A DNA stretch of 64,000 nucleotides from Brachynemurus nebulosus (GCA_035578155.1 JAPWDM010000009.1:2516001-2580000); one strand, 5' to 3'. Positions 12,101 through 23,439 are shown, counted from the stretch's first letter. The notes: generated from the sequence alone by a model not told the origin. Translations and numbers: made by a program.

Positions 12101-13650
12101 TACGCAGTTGTTCCGGCGCAAATTTTTCTAATATATCCTTGGCAATTTTATACGTTTCCGTATCCATCACTTTTTCCAATATTTTCCGTTTTTCTGATTT
12201 CATTTCTAATAATTTCGTTTGATTACGGCGAATTTTTCGATTGAAATACCACGTTAGTAATCGTTTAACGAGCAAAATTCTAAAAATTTTAAAAATAAAA
12301 TATACGAATTTGGAGATAATAACGTCCATTTAATCATACATCGTCGTAAATTTGACGAATGGACTTTTTACGGAGAATTTTAGAGTTTATTTGTAAAAAA
12401 AAACATTTTTTTTACATAACAATACTACAAAAGCGAGCAAAATATTTTAAAAAATTGCATTTGGAAAAATTTTTTAATATAAATATTTATTATTTTTTTT
12501 AATCTTTTTATCAAAGCATATTTTCATTATAAAAATTAAGAAATAGATAAATACATCAATTGTATCATAAGACATGTCTTTCAAATAATTAAGTTATGAA
12601 CTATTATGAGTCGGTGGACATGTGTGACTTTACAGAATGTGAAATTTCTAAAATTTGTTAGTAATTTTTCAAATAAGATCTCAAAAAATAATAAAAATTA
12701 AAATATTTTCCACAAAATAAATTGTTAATCTTTCATTAAGTCACTTGAAACGCAGTCCTTAGTTTTCGATTCAATATATTAAAACTTCAGTATTATGTCG
12801 TGTCTATAAGTCAAACAGCTGTAATCATCTTTCACGTTATCATTATCATTGAATAAATTAATTATAACATCCATATCTTTAATAAATTTTAGAAAAATTA
12901 GGAAAACGTTTATATGTAAAGTACAAAATCAAAAAAAAAACCTACGTTAATCATACATCGTCGTCAAATTGACGCACACTATTTTAATATAAACAAAACG
13001 ACAGCAACTATAAACAAAATTGATACGTCTTCTGTGTTATCATAACAAATAAATTAGATAACAGAAGTTTCAGAGCAGGTAGGCAACTGCAAGTTGTAGT
13101 ACTGGAGCAGGTAGCGAAGTTTGCTCGTCAATTTGATGAGTACGTATGATTCTAGGGTTAAAGTTATAGATATTTAAATTTTATGAAAATTAAATGTGAC
13201 CGACAGTTTTTTTGGACATTTTCGTTTATTTTGGATCACGTCTAATACACGAAACTAAAAATTTTCAAAAATTATCATGTGCACGGCTATTGAGAAATTG
13301 CCGAAAACATTTTATTTTACTTACATAATCGGGAAAATTAGTAACGGTGTTATATAGAAAAGTTGATCGTATAAGGTCGCCGGAAAGAAAAAGAAATAGA
13401 ATAGTATTGCTGCGATTACGTAAAGACCCACTGAGAAAAGGATTAGATGACCAACAACTTTTTTCCGCTGTAACTCAGTATTCGATTTATACTCTTCGAT
13501 TTCTTTGATTCGTTCCTCTAAATCTTCTAAAATTTCATACGTGGTCCGTTTCCTCTGAAAATATCCAAAGAAATATTGTACAATATTGTTTCCAAATGTT
13601 CGAAACATTCAACCGAAACGTACTCGAAATTTTGATAATAATATACCCAT
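9103..13650 (-). CDS. Lnpk: Lunapark, ER tubular-network junction protein (complete, five coding exons)
   Basis: Coding join (minus): 13650-13624, 13554-13325, 12279-11954, 10910-10644, 9404-9103; 383 residues, against 428 in human. Every junction has GT/AG and compatible phases (0, 2, 1, 1). Lunapark is an ER membrane protein that stabilises three-way junctions made by atlastin. Seen: MGILLSKF N-terminus (a Gly2 myristoylation-type start, as in relatives); coiled coil ~16-42; two hydrophobic segments ~44-66 and ~71-91; a second coiled-coil region ~100-130 with KILEKVMDTETYKIAKDILE; Ser/Pro-rich linker; EYLVGDGPNNRFALICKNC; and a C4 zinc ribbon with C276-x2-C279 and C298-x2-C301. The C-terminus is Ser/Asp-rich. 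An open frame starting at 13608 reads through the first small intron and gives a wrong N-terminus; the spliced start matches the family. AATAAA overlaps the stop codon. Confidence 0.97.
9443..10627 (-). mobile_element. Full-length TTAA-flanked element in lunapark's last intron (no (TA)n tract)
   Basis: Bounded by TTAA at 9443-9446 and 10624-10627. The termini are inverted: left GGGGAGATTTGCTAAAA, right complement GGGGAGATTCGCCAAAA. The interior carries the family blocks GAATTCAGCTATTACAGCC, ACTCTCGAACGAAATGTCC and AGGATGCTGCGACAGGG. At the position where other copies have (TA)n this one reads straight through (AAAATTTCGCGAG, about 9973). TTAA targets point to piggyBac-type mobilisation. There is no transposase, so it is non-autonomous. 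About 1.18 kb. Confidence 0.88.
10911..11953 (-). other. Lunapark intron 3, with internal duplicated CRE-containing blocks
   Basis: Two direct copies of a ~95-bp block (about 11110-11205 and 11275-11367) share AATAATCGAAAACACACC and TGACGTCA. A third, inverted copy of the end (TTTGTTTACAAATTGTGACG) lies at about 11511-11535. This is probably a mobile element with inverted ends near 11110 and 11550. The perfect TGACGTCA palindromes are carried by the repeat and should not be read as lunapark regulation without evidence. Confidence 0.5.
12329..13161. mobile_element. piggyBac-type MITE (CCCTAGAATCATAC family), copy in lunapark intron 2
   Basis: The right end reads GTATGATTCTAGGGTTAA, the complement of TTAACCCTAGAATCATAC. 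This is very like the textbook piggyBac terminus (TTAACCCTAGAAAGATA). The left end (TTAATCATACATCGTCG) has lost the CCCTAGAA bases. The interior matches the inverted copy at 50911-51844 along most of its length, including blocks near ACAGCTGTAATCATC and GACATGTGTGACTTTAC. No coding capacity. Confidence 0.82.
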
Positions 13651-15346
13651 TTTATTTGAGAAAAAAGTTTATAAAATCACACCAGTTTTTTATTGAATTA
13701 ATAAATCTATTATTGACAGTCGTGCATTAATATGTAACGGCTATAAATAAATATTTTTGGCAAATATTATACAATCAGATAACCTCACTCCGAAATAAAA
13801 CTGTATAAATGAAATATTTTTTGACAGTCATTATATTAACGTTTACCGGACAAATAAAATATGAATAAATTATGTTAATTAAAAAGTATTGTATGAGAAT
13901 AAAATAAAAAACGTGTCAGTAAATCAGTAACAAGTTGGCATTTTCATTAAAAATTCCGTTCCAACTTTCCTTTTAGCCGTTCTCTCCTATCTCATTTGTC
14001 AAATTGCCAAGTAGCTTTCGTATGATTTCGTAGCTTTCTAATGTGCGCAAAAATTTTAAAATTTTTTTATAAGCATCTGTTGTTAAATTTGTGAACTAAA
14101 TCGTTTCTAGCTGTACTTTATAGATGGCTATAAATTCAAATTTTTTGAAAGTTATTTAAAAAATCGCGCGTTTAACATTGACAACCAAAAAACAAAGATT
14201 CTTATAATAATTTGCGAGTAATAATTACTGCTATAATTTATAAAAATTTGTTTCGGAAATAAAACAGGAATTACCCATTAGCTTATAAGGCTTAATGTCC
14301 AGTTTTGATAAAGATGAAAAGAAAACGAAAAAACCTATATTTCGCTAACAATTTCATCATTTTAAATCATTTTAACATTTTATTAACGGTTTTTAAGGAA
14401 CTGGAAAATTTTAGAGAAATTGATGACGTCATTAAATTAAAAAAATTCTTTTTTTCCTGATTAAGTTTTACAGAAATTATCTGAATTAGGGCAACTGGTT
14501 AAATTGGGGTAATTTGGGCGTGAACTTTTCATTTTTGGTATCAAAATTACAAATTTTTTTTTTTAGAAATATGACTGGCCCGGCAGATTTCTTTTTTATA
14601 ATGGTTCTCCAGGTCTAATTTTGGTAGAAATGAAAGGAACGATTCCGAAAACCTATATACTCTGCTTCTAATTTCAGAACTGAATTAATTTATTTACGAT
14701 TTTTAACGCGCTGAAAATTTTAGTAAACTTAATGACGTCATCAAATAAAGAATTTATTTTTCCTTAAATTAAACTTTATGGAAGTAATTTGAATTAGGGT
14801 GATTGGTTGAATTAGGGTAATTTGGGCATGAACTTTTCATCTTTGCTATCAAAATGACGAATTTTCTTTTAGAAATATGATTTCTTGGTAGAAATTTTTT
14901 CCTAATGTTCTTACATACCTTATTTTCATAAAAAGGAGAAGGCTCACTTCGAAAAAGTAAATAAAATGAAACTTCAAATATGTACACTTGTATTTAATCA
15001 TTTTATTTAAAAAAAATATACTTAATAAGTTTAAAAAAAAAATTAGATACTTGGCCTCCATAATGTAATAAAAAACGAGATATCTCGTCTTCGTTTATAT
15101 ATTTACAGGAAAACAGAAAGAAACAGAATTATTTGTTATAAAGTAAATTTTTTGATTTAAAAATATGTATATACAATTAAAAAAAAAATATTCCACTTTC
15201 AAATTGTGATTTTTGAGCAATAACAATGAAATGGACTTAAATTTAAAACATTTTTTGAGCAATTTATATCGTGCAAATTTTAATAAACGAACATAAAAAT
15301 AAAAGAATATAAAAAAAAAATTAAAAAATTAGATGTATTTAAAATT
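13651..15346. other. Intergenic DNA between HIBADH 3' end and lunapark 5' end, with a dispersed repeat
   Basis: Both neighbours are on the minus strand, so this holds the presumptive lunapark promoter (nearest ~300 bp, no TATA box seen). At about 14455-14900 two ~300-bp tandem units of a dispersed repeat share GGGTAATTTGGGC and GAACTTTTCAT; related units occur at 19995-20420, 21545-21880 and 49880-50275. Confidence 0.55.
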
Positions 15347-17374
15347 TTATTTTTGCGTTTTAATAAACTGGAAAACACTGGCAAAGTCCTTATTACCATA
15401 CCCGTGGCGGGACATTATTGAATAGATTTGATGCGCCACGCCACCTAAGAAAATTGTCGCTTTCGTTTTTGTCGCTTCATTCTGCGCCAATCCTAAATCT
15501 TTCAATATGAGATCCGTGCTAAAACCACCTTTATAATCGTTACTTGACGGGACATTTGGTAATATATTCGGCACTGGATTATATAATTCCGAAGACCAAC
15601 ATCGACCAGTTGATGTATTTATAATATCAGTCAAAACTTTTGGATCAAGACCTAATCTGTAATGAGAATTTAAAAATTATCTAACTTAGACGATGATCAC
15701 TACATAGATGTTGTGTCGTTTGCATGCGTGACTACTTACGATATTCCTAAATTCAAACTTTCTGATACGCCAATCATTTCGATTGCCAGCAACATATTGT
15801 TACAAAGTTTAGCCGCTTGTCCCATTCCGATATTCCCACAGTGTACAACTCGTTTGCCCATACCGAGCAAAACTTTCTCAACTTTGTTCATTGTACTCTT
15901 TTCCCCGCCAACCATAAATGTGAGTGTTTGATTTTCGGCTCCAATAACACCGCCCGACACAGGTGCATCGATAAATTCGATATTCTTCTGTTTCGCTGCT
16001 TCGCTAATCTTTTGCGCCATAGATGGTGCGATTGTCGATGAATCGACTAATATTTTTCCGGGTTTTGCCCCGTTTAAAATTCCATTTTCACTTGTGTACG
16101 TGTTATAGACGATTTCATTGTTTGGTAACATTGTTACAATATATTCGGCTTTTTCGGCCACCTCTTTCGGATTTTTACATATTTGTACTTTTGACGATGC
16201 CACTGCTTTTAAATTATGTAATACTGATTCGGACACATCGTATACTGATAATTCGTGGCCCTAAAAAATATAATATATGTAATACGGTGCTATCATTACA
16301 TAAATGTTATGTCGTTTGCAGATATGTGTTATCATTACGCTCATTAGGTTACAAAATATGCAGTTTAGGAAATTTTTATTGATATCTAAAATTAAATTGA
16401 TTATTTTCTGACGCTGTTGTCAAAGCAAAAGATAAAGTGTCTGTTATCTTTTTTTTTTTTAAATTTTATAGAAATCACTGAGTCATAATTTGTGTCAAAA
16501 ATTAATAAGCAATTTGAAAACATAAAGATATGGAGTTATCAACTTATCACCAATGCAATAATTTATCTTAATAACCTTTAATAGTTAACATTCAACAAAT
16601 TAATAAGTCGATAAGGTCATTTTAAATTATTATAAATAAAATAAAAAAAAAGTGCATTTCAATCAAAATACTAATTAATTTATTTTAAATGCAAAAAATC
16701 GTTAAAATGAATTTTAGAAAGGGACTTTTCTTTCTTGGGAAAAAGAGAAAAATAATTTAGTTTGCTTATATTTTGATTGCTAACAATCAATAAATTGCAG
16801 AAATACTTTTGTATTTGTATTTGTATTTTTCTTGCTGGAAATGTTGAAAAAGCAATTTTATATTTAGTTAACGTAATACACGTCAGATGGTGTTTGAGTA
16901 CAAAGTGCAAATGTCATGCTATCGATTATTTATAATGATTTCCTTCAATAAATTGGGAGTCTTGAAAACTGTACAGACAATTAATTGAAAATAATTATTT
17001 ATAATTAATTAAATTTTTGAATCAGTCAAATTTCATATTACTTAAAACTTTACTGTGAACTGAAAACAATTTAGTCGGCTTTTTGTATTAGCCAGTTATT
17101 TTTCGAAAAGAAATCAATCCAGAATTTTATTTCATCCTTGAAAATTTTTGTACAATTTAAATAAAATTGTATTACTTACATTTTTCAATAAATTTCTGGC
17201 CATATGGTTTCCCATATTTCCAATACCGATAACTCCAACATGAGACATGTGTCTCGCAGATCCTATTTATAGAATAAAACAAACAAATTAATTATTTCTA
17301 ATTTTCACTATTTATTCCACAAAATTTGTACCTTGGTTGAAAATTTGTTTTATCAAAATTACTCGTCCAAACAT
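15347..17374 (-). CDS. HIBADH: 3-hydroxyisobutyrate dehydrogenase, mitochondrial (complete, four exons)
   Basis: Coding join (minus): 17374-17332, 17262-17180, 16260-15740, 15656-15347; 318 residues (human 336). Intron phases 1, 0, 2 with GT/AG borders throughout. The enzyme oxidises 3-hydroxyisobutyrate to methylmalonate semialdehyde with NAD+, a step of valine breakdown in the mitochondrial matrix. Seen: a short basic N-terminus (MFGRVILIKQ) suitable for mitochondrial import; the family signature GVIGIGNMG at ~24-32 (Rossmann dinucleotide loop); DAPVSGG at ~140-146 (substrate loop); and GMGQAAKLCNN with the catalytic Lys at ~193. The C-terminal helical domain follows in the last exon (RCWSSELYNPVPN). 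No frameshift or lost residue was found. The first exon codes only 14 residues and the shortest introns are ~70-83 bp. AATAAA overlaps the stop codon. Confidence 0.97.
16261..17179 (-). other. HIBADH intron 2 (919 bp)
   Basis: This is the only long intron of HIBADH. It is AT-rich, contains a TACAAATACAAATACAAA-type short run near 16805-16830 on the minus strand, and holds no element I recognise. Confidence 0.6.
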
Positions 17375-17602
17375 TTTTGCTAATATTCGATTTAACTAAC
17401 GACTTAAAACGATTGAAACACCTAACTTAACTGATTTAAAATAATGTGCTATTTGTGTATGGAGGTATGCGTATGAAAAAGAATTTATTAATTGAAAAAA
17501 AAAATGGACAATAACACTGACCTTAGGTCAGTCAGATCGGTTGACTTATAGTAAACAACAATTGCTAGGGCAGTTGGATCTATATTATATAGATAATTAC
17601 GT

Positions 17603-17713
17603 ATGGATGAAATAAACAAAATATTCAGCGAGAATGACGTCGATAAACGTCGAAAACAAGTTTTGTCAGAACCGGATTTATGTTTTTTTTTTTTTTTTTT
17701 TTATATAAAATAA
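17603..17713 (+). CDS. Small ORF divergent from HIBADH, unknown
   Basis: The ATG at 17603 opens a 36-codon frame whose first 27 codons look protein-like (MDEINKIFSENDVDKRRKQV), then run into a poly-T tract and a stop at 17711-17713. The charged N-terminus with mixed codon use and its position 228 bp head-to-head from the HIBADH ATG suggest a first exon or a decayed gene sharing a bidirectional promoter. No strong donor follows; the nearest GT sites are poor. I do not recognise the family. Confidence 0.2.
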   Translation: MDEINKIFSENDVDKRRKQVLSEPDLCFFFFFFYIK

Positions 17714-19994
17714 TTTTAAAATTTCAAAAAGACTTAATTTTGAAGATTTTGGTATTGGCTTGTCTGGCAAAAATCTCTAAAACTCGTAAATTTATTATCT
17801 GTGTAGTTTCAGCACTCCCACCATTGATCTTTTGTATTGCCCATTACTTCCACCATATGATTTCGGTTTTTGACTGTACTTTTTGCATGGGGAATCGTAA
17901 AGTTTAGAAACGGGAACTAGTGATCAAAAAAAATAACGATCGTCAGTAAATAAGGTTTATTTATTAGGTTTTTTGACGTTTTATTCGCAAAATATAAATT
18001 GCTTTATTTTTCTGAAATGTCGTTTTTGGATTCGTCACTAGATGGCTAATCATTAAATCATTCTATTGACAAAATATGAGTTTATGGAAGATTGCTTTGA
18101 ATTTTACAGAGAATTTGATTTTATTCTTGGCCCAACTCTGCAATAATATGTCTATTACTTCAAGAATTATGAATATTCATACGTATAATGTTATTTCTAG
18201 ATAACAGAAACGTGTATATATTTCTGTTATCACTAATATGAATACTTTAATTGAAAAAAAAATTAACGAAAAAAACAGGTGTGTCAATGAAAGATATCTT
18301 ATATTTTTTTAACAATTTTTTTTCAAGTGAAAATTTTCCTTAATTATTTTAGTTTGAATCTGTTTCTAACCAGATGTCATACATTACAATAGGATATTTA
18401 AAATTAATTGTATTCTGAAATGTTCTGCGCTTTTTGCACTATCAAACACACTTTTCTATTTATAATGTGTGTAAATGCGCATACATATGTAAAAATGTGA
18501 TATTAGACTTGGAAAGAAAGCAATAAGATTCACTTTTTTGCTCAAATATTAGAAATAGTAATTCTGCAATACGCTATAAATAAATAATTAAAAATATTTT
18601 TTTCAATAGGGAATTTTTGTTTTGAACGTTATTTTAAAAATACATTTTTCGAAAACTTTTTAAGAATGTGACAGGACAAATTGAGACAAATAGACAAATA
18701 TAGGCAATCTAAGATCATATATGCTATATCGTTTACATATAATGAAATATGTAACGTGTGTGGAATGAAGCATCCTGGCTACCATTAAAAATTTCGAAGA
18801 TTCAAGAATTTTTAAAATTTTGTGTTCAGTTTTTTTTTTTTATTTAATGTTTTTAAAATACGAGAATGAGTTGAAATATTTGAACTGTTTCAAATATTTA
18901 ATATTATTACCTTATTTCGTTTATATATTATTATATTTGTCTGTTATCTGTTGTTAATTCCTCTTGTTATCAGTTGTAATAAAATGTCGTAAGAACTTTT
19001 TTGTGTAAAAAGATTAAAATTTAATTTAAAACAGCAATTTATTGTATTAACAAAAATGTTAGTGTCTTATTTTATTTTTCACACATAAGTTAGTTACTTG
19101 TATATTTGCTAAATGCTATTAGTTTTTAAAATTTTGTGAAATTATGCTATAAAAGATCCGATGGACATTACTGTATTAAAATTTTTCAAAAATGCATCAA
19201 TTATTTTTCAACTGGACTATTTTGCAACATTTACTAATAAATATAATTAAAAAATTGGTGACATAATATTTCATTATGCGTAGGAATTATTTAAACTGAT
19301 AATAATTTTTTATCAGCAATATTAATATTTAATTAATAAAATTTTTTACCAAAAATTGAAATATTCTTTTATGAATTAAATTTTACATTATTTCAAAAAT
19401 AAATTAAATAAATGAATATATTTTTTTTGTGTATTCGTTCGAAAAATATAGATGGCAGTAAATGCATATATAAATTATATAAATTCAAGGTTGTATTTTA
19501 AAAGTTGGATATCATTTTTGGAGGTTCACTGTAAAGTTTTTTTTTTTTATATAACACCTATTTTTTCAAAAATAGGTACCCTAAATTAAATCAATTATTC
19601 TTAATTATTTATAATTAAGTAGGTAAGTAATTAAATCTAGTCGTTCGATGTCTTTTTAAAATGTATTTCCATATTCATAAGAATGAATATGTTATTAAAT
19701 ATAAAATAAATACTGTTCTAATTATACAAAGGAATAATGACACAAGATTTTAGAACTTAATCTGGCGCCATACAATTATTTACATTTCCATAAAAATATT
19801 AAAAAAAAATTGTATCTATACTTAATTTGTTTGTATGAATACCATGTCTACGTAGAAGTCTTAGAAGTCTATATAATAAATATCAGTTTGTGATTGAAGG
19901 AAAAAAAGTTACATAATTATTTAAAATAGAGTTAACAAACTTTGATCCAAGCTCAATGTCGAAGTTACACGGAGTTTAAGTGGGTTATAGCTCA

Positions 19995-20420
19995 AGGTGG
20001 CAAATACTTAAAAAAAAAATTTCGTCATTTTAATAGCAAAAATAAAAAATTTACTCGCAAATTACTCTAATTTAACCAATCACTCTTACTCAAATTACTT
20101 TTATAAAGCTTTGATTTGTGAAAAAAAGCTTTTATTTTAACGACGTCATTAAGTTAACAAAAAATTTTCAATGTTCTACAAATCGTAAATAAAATGATGG
20201 AATGGTGAAATTTTAAGCAAATTATAGATTTCGGAAGTCGTTCTTCTTATTTTCAGTAAAATTTGATATGTAGGACCGTTAGAAAAAGAAAATAAAATTG
20301 AAAATTTCGCACCCAAATTATTCTAATTCAGTCAATCACCTTAATTCAAATCACTACCTTAAAGTTTGATTTGAGAAAAAAGATTTTTTTTATTCTAATG
20401 ATTTCACTGTTTAAAAAAAT
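19995..20420. repeat. Dispersed tandem-unit repeat (GAATTAGGGTGATTGG family)
   Basis: Two units about 260 bp apart share CTAATT...CAATCAC and AAATTACT-type blocks, the complement of the units at 14455-14900 and 49880-50275. Further units are interrupted at 21545-21880 and present at 37925-38110. No termini were recognised, so the class is unknown. Confidence 0.5.
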
Positions 20421-20962
20421 ACGTAACTGTTATTTTTGAAAAATAAAATTTTTTGACTAGCCTAGTTAAGTTTACATAAAAGGACGCATTTAAATTAGGT
20501 GAAAAATAATGTAAAAATATTTATTTAATGAACAACTTTTTGGTAAACACAATTTATTACGGGTATAAAACATTTTTTTTCTACGAAAATTATAACAAAT
20601 AAAATTTTATCTATGTTGACAAAATTTTAGAAAGATATGGAACTGTATGGAAATTATTCATATCTGATATCCTATTGTTAATATATTATTATGTAAAACC
20701 AAGCACATCACAAAAGTTTTTCTTTTTTATTTAGTTTACTTAACCTACAAATGTGTAACTTCCCATTTAAATTTTAGACATTTTAGAATAACAAATTAAA
20801 AGTGGACACAAATATTCGTAGTTGAAGTATGTTTAAAATCTTGTCCGGCTAATTTCACGTATTTATACGTAATAAACCTTACTGTACACAAATTTCTCGC
20901 GAATATTCTGTGTACGGAAATGCCCATGTTCGCAAATATCCGGATACTCATTACAGTAACCA

Positions 20963-21478
20963 CAGCTAAACCTTTTTTTATGCGGTCCTTTTTTGTGCGA
21001 TTTTTTTATGCGGTTTTTAAAAATATGGTTATTAAAATGCATATTGTAAATCAAAATCAAAAGAAAGTAAGAAACTTAAATATTTACTATAATAACTTTC
21101 TTTGATAAAAATACTTTTTAATGATTTTTAAGCATTTAATCAGTACATTGCATAAGAATATAAGTTATTGGATCATTTAGTTTTTTTCTTTGTAGATGTA
21201 TTTTTCACAATTTTCATAATATTATAAGAATGAAGTAAAATGTTCTCACTTAAAAAAGCAACCTCTAAGGAAATCGTGAGGTTTTGAGCGTTTTGAGCTA
21301 TGTATTTTCGATGAAACTTTTTTATGCGGTGCCGATCCACCGCATAAAAAAAAGTTTTTTTTTACAATCTGGATCGAACTAAACTTTTTATAGCTATTTA
21401 TGATATTTTTGAATATATTTTTTTTGTGCGATTTCTTTAATGCTGTCCCTATTCACCGCATAAAAAAAGGTTCAGCTG
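20963..21478. mobile_element. pogo/Tigger-like MITE (ATGCGG family), copy 2, inverted
   Basis: It is bounded by CAGCTAAACC on the left and GGTTCAGCTG followed by TA on the right. It carries the same interior as the copy at 3704 in reverse orientation (AATCAGTACATTGCATAAG; GTTTTGAGCGTTTTGAG). Subterminal palindromes of the type ATGCGGTGCCGATCCACCGCAT are present. The exact left end is uncertain by ~10 bases. Confidence 0.7.
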
Positions 21479-21880
21479 TATCTTAAAAGCAGTGAATAAA
21501 ATGACAGAATAATAAAATTGGAAGCAAATCATTGGTTTTTGAAGCCATTTTTTTTTTTATTTTTATCAAAAATAGTCATGTAGGACCGCTAGAAAAAAGG
21601 CTTTTGTCGAATTAGTCATATTTCTAAAGGAAATTTCGTTATTTTGATAGCAAAAATGAAAATTTCACAATCAAATTACTCTAATTCAATCAATCACTTC
21701 CACAGAGGCTGGTCTGAGAAAAAAACTATTTTTTTAATCTCATGACAACTTTTCAGTGCCTTAAAATTCGTAAATAAAAAATGATAGAATAATAAGTCAG
21801 TTTTTGAAGTCATTTTTTTCATTGTTACCAAAATTAGGCATGTAGAATCAAGCGAATTCCTTCTAATTTAGGAGCTGGAC

Positions 21881-22288
21881 TAGTGATGAACAAATGCAAA
21901 ACCAAGACCAAGACTGCCAAGTCTTGGTCTTGGTCTTGTTCTTGCATTAAGAGTCTTGGTATTGGTCTTGCTAGAGCAGTTTGAGTCTTGGTCTTGGTCT
22001 TGTTATTGCTAAAAAACCTTGCACTTTCTTGCATTTTTTTATTAGCGAATTTTTTTCTTCTAAAATCAGAATTTTTACTATTTTTACATATTAATTATAC
22101 TTTCAAACTATTTAAATAGTTTAGCAAGAGTCTTGCTTTTTTCTTGCTTTTGTCTTGGTGTTGCTCACTTGAGTCTTGGTATTGGTCTTGCAGCCATACT
22201 TATAGTCTTTGTCTTGGTCTTGCTCTTGGTATACATAGTCTTGGTCTTGCAAAAAATGCAAGACCAAGACTAATTTTGCTCATCACTA
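21881..22288. mobile_element. hAT-like MITE filled with a TCTTGG-type array
   Basis: 408 bp. The left end TAGTGATGAACAAATGCAA is inverted at the right end (TTTTGCTCATCACTA). Flanks AGCTGGAC (21873-21880) and AGCTGCAC (22289-22296) form an 8-bp duplication with one difference. The subterminal 100-150 bp on both sides consist of variants of GTCTTGGTCTTG, in inverted orientation at the extreme ends (CCAAGACCAAGACT). The centre is AT-rich and non-coding. Open frames across it are artefacts of the array. Confidence 0.8.
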
Positions 22289-22678
22289 AGCTGCACCCAC
22301 CTCGTAGTAGACCTACTCGTATTACTCGTTTACATATTTTTTCCAAGGTCTATATGGTTCATTCTGGTCATGGTTCTTTTAAAGCATTTGATTTTTCCGA
22401 TATTTTCATTGTAATAACTTGAAAAACTAAAAGTGTTTTAAAAAAAAAAAAATATTGTGCTGATTTTTCCGACTTACTCAACAACGTATTTCTCAATGAA
22501 AAATTCTCTGACTTTAATTGAGACTTAGAAAATTTGTTTAATTACTTTTTATATTCTGATTTTTCACAATTCTAATAAAAATAAACGAATTTCCAAAATT
22601 TAAATAAACACTTTCAATACAATTTATTGTATTACATATAAATTTATATTATCAAAATCAACTGCAGGTAAAATTAAA

Positions 22679-23335
22679 TGTGTAAATTCAAAATATACGA
22701 CAACCTGCATGAAAATAATAGAAAATTAATAAAATGTTCTACATGTTTCAATCATTTAAATGATCATCTTCAGGAAAATTCGAGTTCAGTTGTGAAAACA
22801 ACCGAAAGACCTCAACAAAGGACATGACCTCAAAAATCAAAGTAGCTGTCAATTTGACAGGAGGAAAAACAAAAATAAAAACCAACTAACCCCATAATAA
22901 ATAGGGAAGTCCGCAAAAAATAAAACTTAGAGGAATTTCAGGAAAAATATGCGAGAATCAATTACTTACCATATCAGGAACCAACAAGTTAGACTAGTAA
23001 AATTTACTAGATTTTACTAGTCTAACTTGTTGGTTCCTGATATGGTAAGTAATTGGTTCTCGCATATTTTTCCTGAAATTCCTCTAAGTTTTATTTTTTG
23101 CGGACTTCCCTATTTATTATGGGGTTAGTTGGTTTTTATTTTTGTTTTTCCTCCTGTCAAATTGACAGCTACTTTGATTTTTGAGGTCATGTCCTTTGTT
23201 GAGGTCTTTCGGTTGTTTTCACAACTGAACTCGAATTTTCCTGAAGATGATCATTTAAATGATTGAAACATGTAGAACATTTTATTAATTTTCTATTATT
23301 TTCATGCAGGTTGTCGTACATTTTGAATTTACACA
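22679..23335. repeat. Near-perfect palindrome, 325-bp arms with 7-bp spacer
   Basis: Arms 22679-23003 and 23011-23335 pair base for base without gaps; I counted only about three mismatches. The spacer is TTACTAG. Each arm contains CTGTCAAATTGACAG (itself a palindrome) and CTGAAGATGATCATTTAAAT followed by GATTGAAACATG. The 13-base string ATTACATATAAAT occurs at 22631-22643 and 23337-23349, outside the arms, and could be a target duplication. No open frame. It is either a recent fold-back insertion or an assembly artefact. Confidence 0.9.
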
Positions 23336-23439
23336 TATTACATATAAATATAAATTTCCGTTTTTTCGAAAACGCTGCATTTAAGTTTAGTACATATTAT
23401 ATTCATATTCATATAATTAATTTTTAGTACAGTTTTGTA

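Noticed and set aside
13555..13608. Lunapark translation start at 13608
   Set aside because: It reads through a 69-bp intron; the spliced MGILLSKFR start matches the family and the junctions are consensus.
22144..22422. Open frame and its antisense partner across the TCTTGG array
   Set aside because: Coding potential is an artefact of the short tandem motif, and it crosses the element end into unrelated DNA.
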